A stretch of 64,000 bases of DNA from the NCBI RefSeq assembly GCF_013778455.1, contig NZ_JACEHE010000029.1, positions 1 to 64,000 of the forward strand, given 5' to 3'. The notes beneath the pieces were generated by a model. It ran no database searches and was not told the DNA's origin. It saw nothing but the letters and a program-made list of their open reading frames with translations. The translations under genes were made by a program, and so were the position numbers. Positions 52,838-60,526 of the stretch are shown one piece after another. The DNA comes from Streptomyces himalayensis subsp. himalayensis (GTDB lineage: Bacteria > Actinomycetota > Actinomycetes > Streptomycetales > Streptomycetaceae). Positions within the stretch are counted from its first letter, which is position 1. The number at the start of each line of letters is the position of its first letter.

Positions 52838-53983
52838 ATGGACGTCATCCCGGACAGCCCATGGGCGGCAGCCGGTCTGGACGCGATCAGCGGGCGGGTG
52901 CTTGAGCACCTGGTGAGCGCGCCGTCGGCGGACGCGGCCACGGTCGCGGAAGCCGCCGGGATCTCGCCGCTCGAGGCCGAGGAGGCGCTGCGGCGGCTGG
53001 AGGGCGCCCTGCTGGTGATACGGCTCGACGGGCGGCCGGTGCGCTGGGCCGCGAGTCCGCCGCGCTCGTCGCTCGGCGCGATGCTGGCCCGCCGCCGGGC
53101 CGGACTGGCCGCAGCCGAGGGGATCCTGGAGCGGCTCCAGGAGGCGTACGAGGCGATGTCGGGCCCTCCGGCGGCGCACCTGATGGAGGTGCTGGAGCAC
53201 GAGGAGGAGGTGTCCGCGCGCTACACCCAGCTCCTGAAGCAGAGTTCGGTGGAGGTGCTGCACCTGGCGAAGCCGCCGTACGTGACGGGCGCCGAGGTGT
53301 CCTCGGGCGAACTGGACGTGGTGGCGGGGGTGCGGCTGCGTTCGGTGTACGAGACGGACGGGTTCACCGACGCGGTCTCGCTGGAGACGGCGCTGCGGGG
53401 TACGGCGGAGGGCGGGGAACTGCGCCTGGCCTCGCGGCTGCCGGTGAAGCTGGTGGTCTTCGACCGGACGGCGGCGCTGCTGCCGGTGCGCAGCGACCGG
53501 CCGGAGGCGGGGTCGCTGGTGGTCCACTCCCCCGCGCTGGTGGAGGCGCTGGCGGCGCTGTTCGAGAGCGTGTGGGCGGGGGCTACGCCGGTCTCGTTGG
53601 AGAGCCGGGACGACTGGCCGGTGCCCGGCGGGGCGAATCGCCCCGGTGGCGCGGATGGTTCGGACGACCCGAGCGACCCGAGCGACCCGAACGGCCCGAG
53701 CGGCCCGAGCGGCCCGAGCGGCCCGAGCGGCCCGAGCGGCCCGGACGGTCCGGACGGTCCGGACGTGCCCCGGGTCGACGAGCGGACACGTGAGATCCTC
53801 CGGCTGATGGCCACCGGCCTGAAGGACGACTCCATCGCCCGGGTGCTGAAGGTGAGCCGTCGCACTGTGCAGAAGCACGTCACCGACGCGGGCAACGCGC
53901 TGGGCGCGAAGACCCGCTTCCAGATCGCGCTGCGGGCGGCTGAACGGGGGTGGCTGGGGCCTGAGCACCGGTCAGGTGGCTGA
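52838..53983 (+). CDS. TrmB/LuxR-type regulator with collagen-like linker
   Basis: A 381-residue paralog of the regulator at 19590. An N-terminal winged helix (VLEHLVSAPSADAATVAEAAGISPLEAEEALRRLE) and effector region (GVRLRSVYETDGF, ELRLASRLPVKLVVFDRTAALLPV) precede a C-terminal LuxR HTH (EILRLMATGLKDDSIARVLKVSRRTVQKHV). Between effector and HTH lies a DPSDPSDPNGPSGPSGPSG linker of about 35 residues made of Gly-Pro-Ser/Asp triplets, collagen-like in composition. AGGAG lies 11 bases before ATG 52838. Its natural target may have been the secreted enzyme of which only a fragment remains upstream. Confidence 0.83.
   Translation: MDVIPDSPWAAAGLDAISGRVLEHLVSAPSADAATVAEAAGISPLEAEEALRRLEGALLVIRLDGRPVRWAASPPRSSLGAMLARRRAGLAAAEGILERLQEAYEAMSGPPAAHLMEVLEHEEEVSARYTQLLKQSSVEVLHLAKPPYVTGAEVSSGELDVVAGVRLRSVYETDGFTDAVSLETALRGTAEGGELRLASRLPVKLVVFDRTAALLPVRSDRPEAGSLVVHSPALVEALAALFESVWAGATPVSLESRDDWPVPGGANRPGGADGSDDPSDPSDPNGPSGPSGPSGPSGPSGPDGPDGPDVPRVDERTREILRLMATGLKDDSIARVLKVSRRTVQKHVTDAGNALGAKTRFQIALRAAERGWLGPEHRSGG
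53672..53762. repeat. Nine-bp tandem repeats encoding Gly-Pro-Ser triplets
   Basis: GACCCGAGC and CGGCCCGAG-type nonamers repeat about nine times. They encode the collagen-like linker and keep the reading frame on expansion or contraction. Confidence 0.85.
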
Positions 53984-54140
53984 GGCCCGGAGGCTCGGTT
54001 GTCCGCAAGCGCGCCTCGCTGTCGGAGGGTGCCCCCAGGAGGACTCCGTCAGCCGGGACACGGCCGGGGTGCGCGGCCTCGCGGACGGTGGAAGGCGTCG
54101 GCCCCTCACCCGCGATTCGGATGAGGGGCCGACGCCGCGT

Positions 54141-54878
54141 TCACGACTGCGGCCTGATCCAGGCGGCGTCGGAGGCCGAGAGGCGATGGGTGGTCACGGA
54201 GGTCACCGCGATCAACACCAGCGCAAGGCCCAGAGTGAGGGCGAGTTCGGCGTGCAGCAGGAGCGCGGCACCGGCGAGGGCTCCCAGGAACATGGCGAGC
54301 ACGGACAGGATCCGCCGCCCTGGCCGGGGTGCCGCCCCGCCGGCCGGGGTGGAGTCCGCGGCCAGTCCCGTCAGGGTCAGGGTCAGCACGGTCGTGGTGA
54401 GGTCGGGGACCCCGAGGCGCCGGGCGACCGCGTTCTGCAGCCCCATGGCGAGGCCGAGGAGCACGATCAGGGTGTACTGGACCGTGGTGTTCACCTCGCC
54501 GTGCGAGGCCGCGGCCGTGATGACGGCCGCTGCGACCAGCACGGCCTCCAGTGCCGTGGTGGTGGTCAGCAGCCGCCCGCGGTGTGCCGCGAACCGGGTG
54601 CCGAACCGGCCTCCCGCCCACGCGCCGGCGAGGAATGCTGCCATCGAGACCACGGAGGCGAGCGCGGACAGGCCCTCGGCGCCTGCCAGCGCGAAGCCGA
54701 GGAAGACGACGTTGCCGGTCATGTTGGCGACGAAGACGTGCCCGAGCGACAGGTAACTCACGGCGTCGACCAGGCCGGTCACCACGGTCAGCGTCAACAT
54801 CAACGGCGGCAGCGGGCCGTGCCGGTCCCCCCTCCGCGGGGCCAACGTGCGGGCCGCGTCAGTCAGCAGCTTGTACAT
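54141..54878 (-). CDS. DUF1275 (YoaK-like) membrane protein
   Basis: A 245-residue membrane protein with six to seven hydrophobic segments and the family signature VTGLVDAVSYLSLGHVFVANMTGNVVFLGFA near the N-terminus, plus GLAMGLQNAVARRLGVPDLTTTVLTLTLTGLA. The role of the family is unknown. It overlaps the end of the DoxX gene by 20 bases on the same strand, so the two are co-transcribed and probably translationally coupled. Confidence 0.88.
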   Translation of the reverse strand: MYKLLTDAARTLAPRRGDRHGPLPPLMLTLTVVTGLVDAVSYLSLGHVFVANMTGNVVFLGFALAGAEGLSALASVVSMAAFLAGAWAGGRFGTRFAAHRGRLLTTTTALEAVLVAAAVITAAASHGEVNTTVQYTLIVLLGLAMGLQNAVARRLGVPDLTTTVLTLTLTGLAADSTPAGGAAPRPGRRILSVLAMFLGALAGAALLLHAELALTLGLALVLIAVTSVTTHRLSASDAAWIRPQS

Positions 54879-55383
54879 GCGCAGTCCCCTTGCCGGGAGC
54901 GGGCGGACGGTGCAGTACCACTCGGGTGAGCAGTCCGCTGGCCGGTCCGATCACGATGGCCGCGAGGCAGATCCACAGGGGCCAGGGTGTCAGCCCGAGG
55001 GCGTGGTCGGCCGACCACCCGCCGGGGCCGGTGAGGGCCAGGGCCGCGGACACGACGACGAGGACCATCGGGTACTCGTAGCCGTCGTTCTGCACCCAGA
55101 GCCCGTTGCGCCACTTGACGGTGCCGGCGACCGTCATCACTCCCATGGCGGCCATGGCCGCCATGGGAGTGAGCAGTCCGACCGCCAGGAACAGACCGGC
55201 GCCGATCTGGCTGCCGCCCGCGGCGAGCGCGGTGAGCCGGCCGCCGCGGAAGCCGTCGTGGCGGAACTCCTCGGTGCCGCCCGCCAGTCCGTGGCCCCCG
55301 AGCCGGAAACTGACCTTCTGCACTCCGTGCCCGGCGATGAGGAGACCCGCCACCAGCCGAAGGACCAACAGTCCGGTGTCCAT
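54859..55383 (-). CDS. DoxX family membrane protein
   Basis: A 174-residue protein with four transmembrane segments. The DoxX start MDTGLLVLRLVAGLLIAGHGVQK and the internal LTALAAGGSQIGAGLFLAVGLLTPMAA motif are clear. In mycobacteria a DoxX protein works with superoxide dismutase and a thiosulfate transferase in oxidative defence; in Streptomyces the members are uncharacterised. It leads an operon with the DUF1275 gene and lies 49 bases downstream of the YcaC-like gene on the same strand, so all three may be one transcript. Confidence 0.88.
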   Translation of the reverse strand: MDTGLLVLRLVAGLLIAGHGVQKVSFRLGGHGLAGGTEEFRHDGFRGGRLTALAAGGSQIGAGLFLAVGLLTPMAAMAAMGVMTVAGTVKWRNGLWVQNDGYEYPMVLVVVSAALALTGPGGWSADHALGLTPWPLWICLAAIVIGPASGLLTRVVLHRPPAPGKGTAHVQAAD

Positions 55384-55432
55384 TGAGTTCCCTGCCTGTT
55401 CCTGACGTTCCGTTGATGACCGTTTGAAGAGG

Positions 55433-56095
55433 TCAGCCGGCCGCGTGGGCGCCGATGACCGCCTGCGCGTAGACGAGCCCGAGGCCGTAGGCGCCGCCGT
55501 GCTCCTTCACCACCTCCGTGACGGGGACGTACGTCTCTCCCCGCGCCCAGTCACGCTGGAGCTCAAGGAGCACCTGAACCCAGGTCACCGGAATCGCACC
55601 GCCCTGGACCATGCGCTGGACGGCGTGCTCGTGCGCCTGCGGGCTGACACCGCCGGACGCGTCGGTGACCACGTAGACCTCGTAGCCCTGGGAGATGGCG
55701 GACAGCGTGGGCAGGACGACGCAGACCTCGGTCCACAGACCGGCGATGACGAGCTTCTTGCGGCCGGTGGCCTTGACGGCCTCGACGAAGTCGATGTCCT
55801 CCCAGGCGTTCATCGTGGTGCGGTCGATGATCTTCTGGTCGGGGAAGACATCGGCGAGCTGGGGCATGATCGGGCCCGAGAAGGACTCGGCGGCCACGGT
55901 GCTCAGCACGACCGGCACGTCGAAGACCTTGGCGGCCTTCGCCAGGCCCACGGTCGAGTTGATGATCGCCGTGCGGTCGCCGCTGCCGGTGCCGAAGAAC
56001 ATCTGCGGCTGGTGGTCCACGAACAGCACCGCGCAGTTGTCGGGGGTCAGCAGGTCGGGGCTGGGGGCCGCGGTGACGTCGGAGATGTTGACCAT
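55433..56095 (-). CDS. YcaC-like isochorismatase-fold hydrolase
   Basis: A 220-residue cysteine hydrolase. The catalytic aspartate is in CAVLFVDHQP (Asp27), the nucleophile is Cys125 in GLWTEVCVVLPT, and the cis-peptide VxVVTDASGG region is present. YcaC-type members form octameric rings, and their substrate is still undefined. ATG 56095 follows an AAAAGG site. It sits between the DoxX/DUF1275 pair and a YtcJ-type amidohydrolase on the same strand; a combination often seen with responses to reactive aldehydes and nitrogen compounds, though that is inference. Confidence 0.9.
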   Translation of the reverse strand: MVNISDVTAAPSPDLLTPDNCAVLFVDHQPQMFFGTGSGDRTAIINSTVGLAKAAKVFDVPVVLSTVAAESFSGPIMPQLADVFPDQKIIDRTTMNAWEDIDFVEAVKATGRKKLVIAGLWTEVCVVLPTLSAISQGYEVYVVTDASGGVSPQAHEHAVQRMVQGGAIPVTWVQVLLELQRDWARGETYVPVTEVVKEHGGAYGLGLVYAQAVIGAHAAG

Positions 56096-56188
56096 GAGAG
56101 AGCCTTTTCATTGAGTGATGTGATCGCGGACGGGCGTCCGCGGCTGAGAGCAACCGTCCGTTCGACGGCGCGAGGTGGGGGGTGGTGT

Positions 56189-56225
56189 CCCGGGAGGGGC
56201 GGCTCGTGACCGGGCCCCTCCCGGG
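56189..56225 (-). terminator. Hairpin after the amidohydrolase gene
   Basis: CCCGGGAGGGGC (56189-56200) and GCCCCTCCCGGG (56214-56225) pair perfectly around a 13-base loop, four bases past the amidohydrolase stop. It should separate that transcript from the YcaC-like gene. Confidence 0.75.
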
Positions 56226-56228
56226 AGA

Positions 56229-58106
56229 TCAGAGCGAGAAGCAGGGGTCGAAGACCGTGCTCTCGGTTTCCGGGGCGAGGCCGCGTCGGGCCCGCCACTG
56301 GCGGTGCTGGTCCGACTCGGCGACGGCCTGGCCGAGCAACTCGGCCTGGCGGGCGCCCGACAGGCCGGTACGAGGCGTGGCCTGGTAGCCGCCGAAGTGC
56401 GCGACCGGGCTCCAGGCCGGGCTGACCGGCGGCAGCTCCTCGTCGAGGCCCTGGTACTCGGCGGCGGCGTAGACGATCCTGCCGCCGACGACCGTCAGCA
56501 GGGACTCGATGTGCGCGATGTTCGGCTCAGGCACCGCGAAGTAGTCCTCGGACAGCACCGTCAGATCGCCGTAACAGCCCGGCTTGAGCACGCCCTTGAC
56601 CTCGGCCTCGCCGGTCAGCGCGGCACCGGCCTCGGTGAACATCGCCAGCGCCGTCTGCCGGTCGACGCGGTTGTGCGGCGGGCGGACGACCAGGTCGCCG
56701 ACGGTCCGGCCGGAGACCAGCCAGTGCAGGGCGATCCACGGGTTGTAGGTGGAGACCCGGGTAGCGTCGGTGCCGGCGCCGACGGTCAGACCGCGCTCCA
56801 GCATGGCCCGTATCGGCGGGGCGTCCGCGGCCGCGCCGGGGCCGTAACGGCGTACGAACGCCTCGCCCTGGAAGGACAGCCGGTTCTGCACGGACATGGC
56901 GCCGCCGAGCGCGGCGATACGGTCCAGGCTGTCGGCCGACACTGTCTCGGCGTGGTCGAACAGCCACCGGTTCCCGGCCGGGAACAGTCCTTCCGCGGCG
57001 AGTTTCTCGAAGACCGCGAGGTCCCGGCGGATGGTCTCGTCATACGTGGCGTGCAGCCGGAATCCCCAGCCGTTCTCCATGAGGAGCCGTACGGCCTTCT
57101 CGAATTCTGACTCATATTCGGCGAGTGCCGGGCGCGGTTCAGCAAAGTTCTCAAAGTCGGCCGCGGCCCAGGTGAGGTTCTCGCCCGCCCCGTTGAGGCG
57201 CAGCCATTCGTCCCCGTCCTCGGGGCGGGCCATTTCGATCCAGCGGGCGAGGTCGTCGATTTCCTGGCCGGCGGTCTGCGGGAAGAGGTGATAGGCGATA
57301 CGCAGCGACAGTTGGCCGGCCTTGGCCAGTTCGACGACCGTGCTGTAGTTGTCGGGGAAGTTCTGGAATCCCCCGGCAGCGTCGATCGCCGACGTAAGGC
57401 CGAACCTGTTCAGTTCCCGCAGGAAATGACGGGTGGAGGTCTTCTTGTCCTCGCCCTCCAGCATCGGGGCCTTGGCCAGCGTCGAGTAGAGGATCAGGGC
57501 GCTGGGGGCGGCCAGCAGCATGCCCGTGGGCTCGCCGTCCCTGCCTTGTACTATCTGGCCGCCCTTGGGGTCGGGGGTGTCCTTGGTGTATCCGGCGGCC
57601 TTGAGCGCCGCCCGGTTCAGGACCGCCGACTGGTACAGATGCAGGACGAACACCGGGGTGTCCGGCGCGGCGGCGTTCAGCTCGGCGACGGTCGGCAGCC
57701 GCCGTTCGGCGAACTGCTCGGCCGACCATCCCCCCACCACCCGCACCCACTGGCCCTTAGGAGTGCGGGCCGCCTGCTCACGCAACATCGCCAGGCCCTG
57801 GCGCAGCGTGGGGACGCCGTCCCAGCGCAGCTCGAGTACGTAGTTGAGCCCGCCTCGGATGACGTGAAGGTGGGAGTCGTTGAGACCGGGGATCATCCGG
57901 CGGCCGAGGGCGTCGACGACCTTCGTGGCCGGGCCGATATGGGGAGCCACGTCCTTGTCGTCGCCGACGACCGTGATGACGCCGTCGCGTATGGCGATGG
58001 ACTCGGCCCCCGGGCGGCCCGGGTCTCCTGTGTGGATCTTCGCGTTGCGGACGACGAGATCCGCGGCGTTGTCGGCGGCGCTGGGAACCAGCCCACCGAC
58101 CGGCAT
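56229..58106 (-). CDS. YtcJ-type metal-dependent amidohydrolase
   Basis: A 625-residue amidohydrolase of the YtcJ/LAF3 group. The N-terminal beta segment (ADLVVRNAKIHTGDPGRPGAESIAIRDG) leads to the first metal ligands GLNDSHLHV. RLHATYDETIRRD and LFDHAETVS supply later histidines, and GAGTDATRVSTYNPW gives the conserved aspartate. Substrates are usually cyclic amides or related compounds, here unknown. ATG 58106 follows AAAGG; a GTG three codons upstream after AGGAGG is an alternative. It diverges from the HSL-type hydrolase at 58554 across a region with three phased palindromes. Confidence 0.9.
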   Translation of the reverse strand: MPVGGLVPSAADNAADLVVRNAKIHTGDPGRPGAESIAIRDGVITVVGDDKDVAPHIGPATKVVDALGRRMIPGLNDSHLHVIRGGLNYVLELRWDGVPTLRQGLAMLREQAARTPKGQWVRVVGGWSAEQFAERRLPTVAELNAAAPDTPVFVLHLYQSAVLNRAALKAAGYTKDTPDPKGGQIVQGRDGEPTGMLLAAPSALILYSTLAKAPMLEGEDKKTSTRHFLRELNRFGLTSAIDAAGGFQNFPDNYSTVVELAKAGQLSLRIAYHLFPQTAGQEIDDLARWIEMARPEDGDEWLRLNGAGENLTWAAADFENFAEPRPALAEYESEFEKAVRLLMENGWGFRLHATYDETIRRDLAVFEKLAAEGLFPAGNRWLFDHAETVSADSLDRIAALGGAMSVQNRLSFQGEAFVRRYGPGAAADAPPIRAMLERGLTVGAGTDATRVSTYNPWIALHWLVSGRTVGDLVVRPPHNRVDRQTALAMFTEAGAALTGEAEVKGVLKPGCYGDLTVLSEDYFAVPEPNIAHIESLLTVVGGRIVYAAAEYQGLDEELPPVSPAWSPVAHFGGYQATPRTGLSGARQAELLGQAVAESDQHRQWRARRGLAPETESTVFDPCFSL

Positions 58107-58346
58107 CGTGGACACCTTTCGACAACCTCCTGCGGTATGAACAGCGTCGATTTCCAACTGCATCGACTTCCGACTGCGGCGACAGCGGCGGGCGGGTGAG
58201 AACCATGGCTCGCACAATCACTGCGCTCACGCTCAACCGAACTGAATTCCAGGTGGGCTTTCCAAGCGATGCACAGGCCCGGACCCGGCAGTCCGCAACT
58301 GCTTGGCCGCCAGGCTATTTCGAGCCGGGGCCTCTGTGTGTCCCGG

Positions 58347-58399
58347 CAGTGCACTGGATTCGTCCTGACAGTGCACTGCAGCTCCCTTTCCATGCACTG
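58347..58399. promoter_or_regulatory. Three phased palindromic sites, candidate operators
   Basis: CAGTGCACTG is a perfect 10-base palindrome at 58347-58356 and again at 58369-58378, exactly 22 bases on. CATGCACTG at 58391-58399 is a third, imperfect copy a further 22 bases on. Spacing of two helical turns puts them on one face of the DNA. They lie between the divergent amidohydrolase and hydrolase genes, 155-207 bases before the hydrolase. Confidence 0.65.
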
Positions 58400-58553
58400 T
58401 GGGGTCAGCGCCGGTGCGCTGGTGGTTAATTTCCGCCGCGTGCGCGGTTTTAGCGTGGTGGTGACCGACGACATCGCAGATTCCTTTGTCTGCCGCGGAG
58501 TCGCCTCACCCGCCGGAGAGACCGGCGCATCACATGAAACTCAGGAGAATCAC

Positions 58554-59525
58554 ATGTCCGACGCCGTCGAGCCGGTCCAGCCGGTCCTGGAGCCGGCGGC
58601 AGCCGCATTCGCCGAAGCGACTGCCAACCCGCCCTACCTTTTCGACCTGCCACCCGCCGAAGGCCGCAAGGCCGTCGACGAGGTGCAGTCCAGCGACATC
58701 GACAAGCCTGAGATCGACGAGGAGTGGATCACTGTCTCCGGCGGTCCGACCGGCAGCGTCCGGGCCCGTATCGTCAAGCCCGCCGGCGCCGAGGGGACGC
58801 TGCCGGTGATCCTCTACATCCACGGCGCGGGCTGGGTGTTCGGCAACGCCCACACCCACGACCGCCTGGTGCGCGAGCTCGCCGTGGGCGCGAACGCGGC
58901 CGTGGTCTTCCCCGAGTACGACCTCTCCCCCGAGGTCCGCTACCCGGTCGCCATCGAGCAGAACTACGCCGTCGCCCGGTGGGTCGTCCAGCAGGGCGCT
59001 TCCAAGAACCTGGATGCCACCCGCATCGCCGTCGCCGGCGACTCCGTCGGCGGCAACATGACCGCCGCGCTGACGCTGATGGCCAAGGAGCGCGGCGACG
59101 TACCGCTGGTCCAGCAGGTGCTGTTCTACCCGGTCACCGACGCGAACTTCGACACCGGCTCCTACCTCCAGTTCGCCACCGGCTACTTCCTGCGCCGCGA
59201 CGGCATGCAGTGGTTCTGGGACCAGTACACCACCGACGAGACCGAGCGCGCCCAGATCACCGCATCCCCGCTGCGGGCCACCACCGAGCAGCTCACCGGC
59301 CTGCCGCCGGCCCTGGTCATCACCGGCGAGGCCGACGTGCTGCGCGACGAGGGCGAGGCCTACGCCAACAAGCTGCGCGACGCCGGCGTCCCGGTCACCG
59401 CCGTCCGCTTCCAGGGCATCATCCACGACTTCGTCATGCTCAACGCCCTGCGCGGCACCCACGCCGCCGAAGCCGCGATCACGCTGGCAACCGGCGCCCT
59501 GCGCACCGCGCTCCACGCCGGCTGA
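58554..59525 (+). CDS. Alpha/beta hydrolase, HSL type, third paralog
   Basis: A 323-residue relative of the hydrolases at 30593 and 40794. The oxyanion segment is HGAGW (closer to the classical HGGGW), the nucleophile is Ser164 in GDSVGG, and Asp261 (GEADVLRDEG) and His291 (GIIHDF) complete the triad. Shared segments include PVTDANFDTGSYLQFATGYFL and ASPLRATTEQLTGLPPALV. AGGAG lies six bases before ATG. An EstC-like hydrolase follows 83 bases downstream on the same strand, so the two may act in sequence or on related esters. No AraC gene accompanies this copy. Confidence 0.92.
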   Translation: MSDAVEPVQPVLEPAAAAFAEATANPPYLFDLPPAEGRKAVDEVQSSDIDKPEIDEEWITVSGGPTGSVRARIVKPAGAEGTLPVILYIHGAGWVFGNAHTHDRLVRELAVGANAAVVFPEYDLSPEVRYPVAIEQNYAVARWVVQQGASKNLDATRIAVAGDSVGGNMTAALTLMAKERGDVPLVQQVLFYPVTDANFDTGSYLQFATGYFLRRDGMQWFWDQYTTDETERAQITASPLRATTEQLTGLPPALVITGEADVLRDEGEAYANKLRDAGVPVTAVRFQGIIHDFVMLNALRGTHAAEAAITLATGALRTALHAG

Positions 59526-59608
59526 CACAGCGCCGCACGCTCACTCCCGACTACCACCCGACACATACTTTCGACACACTCCCGACAACCAAGGAGAACA
59601 GCCCAGGC

Positions 59609-60331
59609 ATGGCAACAAATCCCACTCCCACAGTCGTTCTCGTGCACGGTGCGTTCGCGGACGCATCCAGCTGGACCGGGGTCATCGCGGAGCTGCAGAA
59701 CCACGGCATCCCCGTGGTCGCGCCGCCCAATCCACTGCGCGGCCTGGCGTCCGACGCCGCGTACATCGCCTCCGTGGCTGCTCAGATCGATGGCCCTGTG
59801 GTGCTTGTCGGCCACTCCTACGGCGGTGCGCTCATCTCCGTGGCCGGCACCACCGAGAACGTCGTCGGGCTGGTCTACGTCGCGGCCTATGCCACCGAAG
59901 AGGGCGAAAGCCTGGGCGAGTTGCAGGGTCGCTTCCCTCTCTCGCCGCTCGTCAGCAACCTGAAGGAGGCGACGTATCCGGTGGAGGGAGCGGAGCCCGC
60001 GGTCGAGGTCACCATCAAGGCCGAGGCGTTCCCTGACATCTTCGCCGCCGACGTCCCAGCCCCCGTCACCAAGGTCCTGGCGGTGGCGCAGCGTCCACTG
60101 GCCGCCGCGGCGTTCACGGAGACGGCCTCGGCCGCCGCGTGGAAGACCAAGCCCTCCTGGGCACTCGTCGCCGCCGCGGACCAGGCGATCAACCCCGAAG
60201 TCCAGCGCTTCGGCGCCAAGCGGGCCGGGGCGGCGATCGTCGAGCTCGAGGGCGCCTCCCACGCCGTCGCCGTGTCCCGGCCCAAGGAGGTCGCCGACCT
60301 GATCCGTGAGGCGGTGCGCGCGACGAGCTGA
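59609..60331 (+). CDS. Alpha/beta hydrolase, EstC-like
   Basis: A 240-residue protein closely related to the one at 36301: HGAFADASSW, Ser70 (GHSYGGALISVAG), EEGESLGELQG, and TKPSWALVAAADQAINPEVQRFG with ASHAVAVS for the aspartate and histidine. AAGGAG precedes ATG 59609 by 12 bases, rather far. It is the second gene of a two-hydrolase unit with 58554 and is followed by a very strong hairpin (60357-60407). Confidence 0.92.
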   Translation: MATNPTPTVVLVHGAFADASSWTGVIAELQNHGIPVVAPPNPLRGLASDAAYIASVAAQIDGPVVLVGHSYGGALISVAGTTENVVGLVYVAAYATEEGESLGELQGRFPLSPLVSNLKEATYPVEGAEPAVEVTIKAEAFPDIFAADVPAPVTKVLAVAQRPLAAAAFTETASAAAWKTKPSWALVAAADQAINPEVQRFGAKRAGAAIVELEGASHAVAVSRPKEVADLIREAVRATS

Positions 60332-60356
60332 CGAGGCGGCAGGCGTCGCAGGCGGC

Positions 60357-60407
60357 CGCGCGGCCGAACTCCCCGTACGGCGTCCGTACGGGGAGTTCGG
60401 CCGCGCG
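60357..60407. terminator. Perfect 24-bp hairpin terminator
   Basis: A 24-base stem (60357-60380 with 60384-60407) closes on a three-base CGT loop without mismatch, and no T-tract follows. It lies between convergent hydrolase and LtrA-like genes and can serve both. Confidence 0.85.
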
Positions 60408-60526
60408 GGCCGTTCGGTGCTGGCATGGGGCGAGATCCCGCCGCGGGCCTTCCGTCTTGGCGCTGCGTGAGATCCCGCAGCGGTCCTTCCGTCCTGGCGC
60501 TGCGTGAGTTCCCGCCTCGGGCCTCT

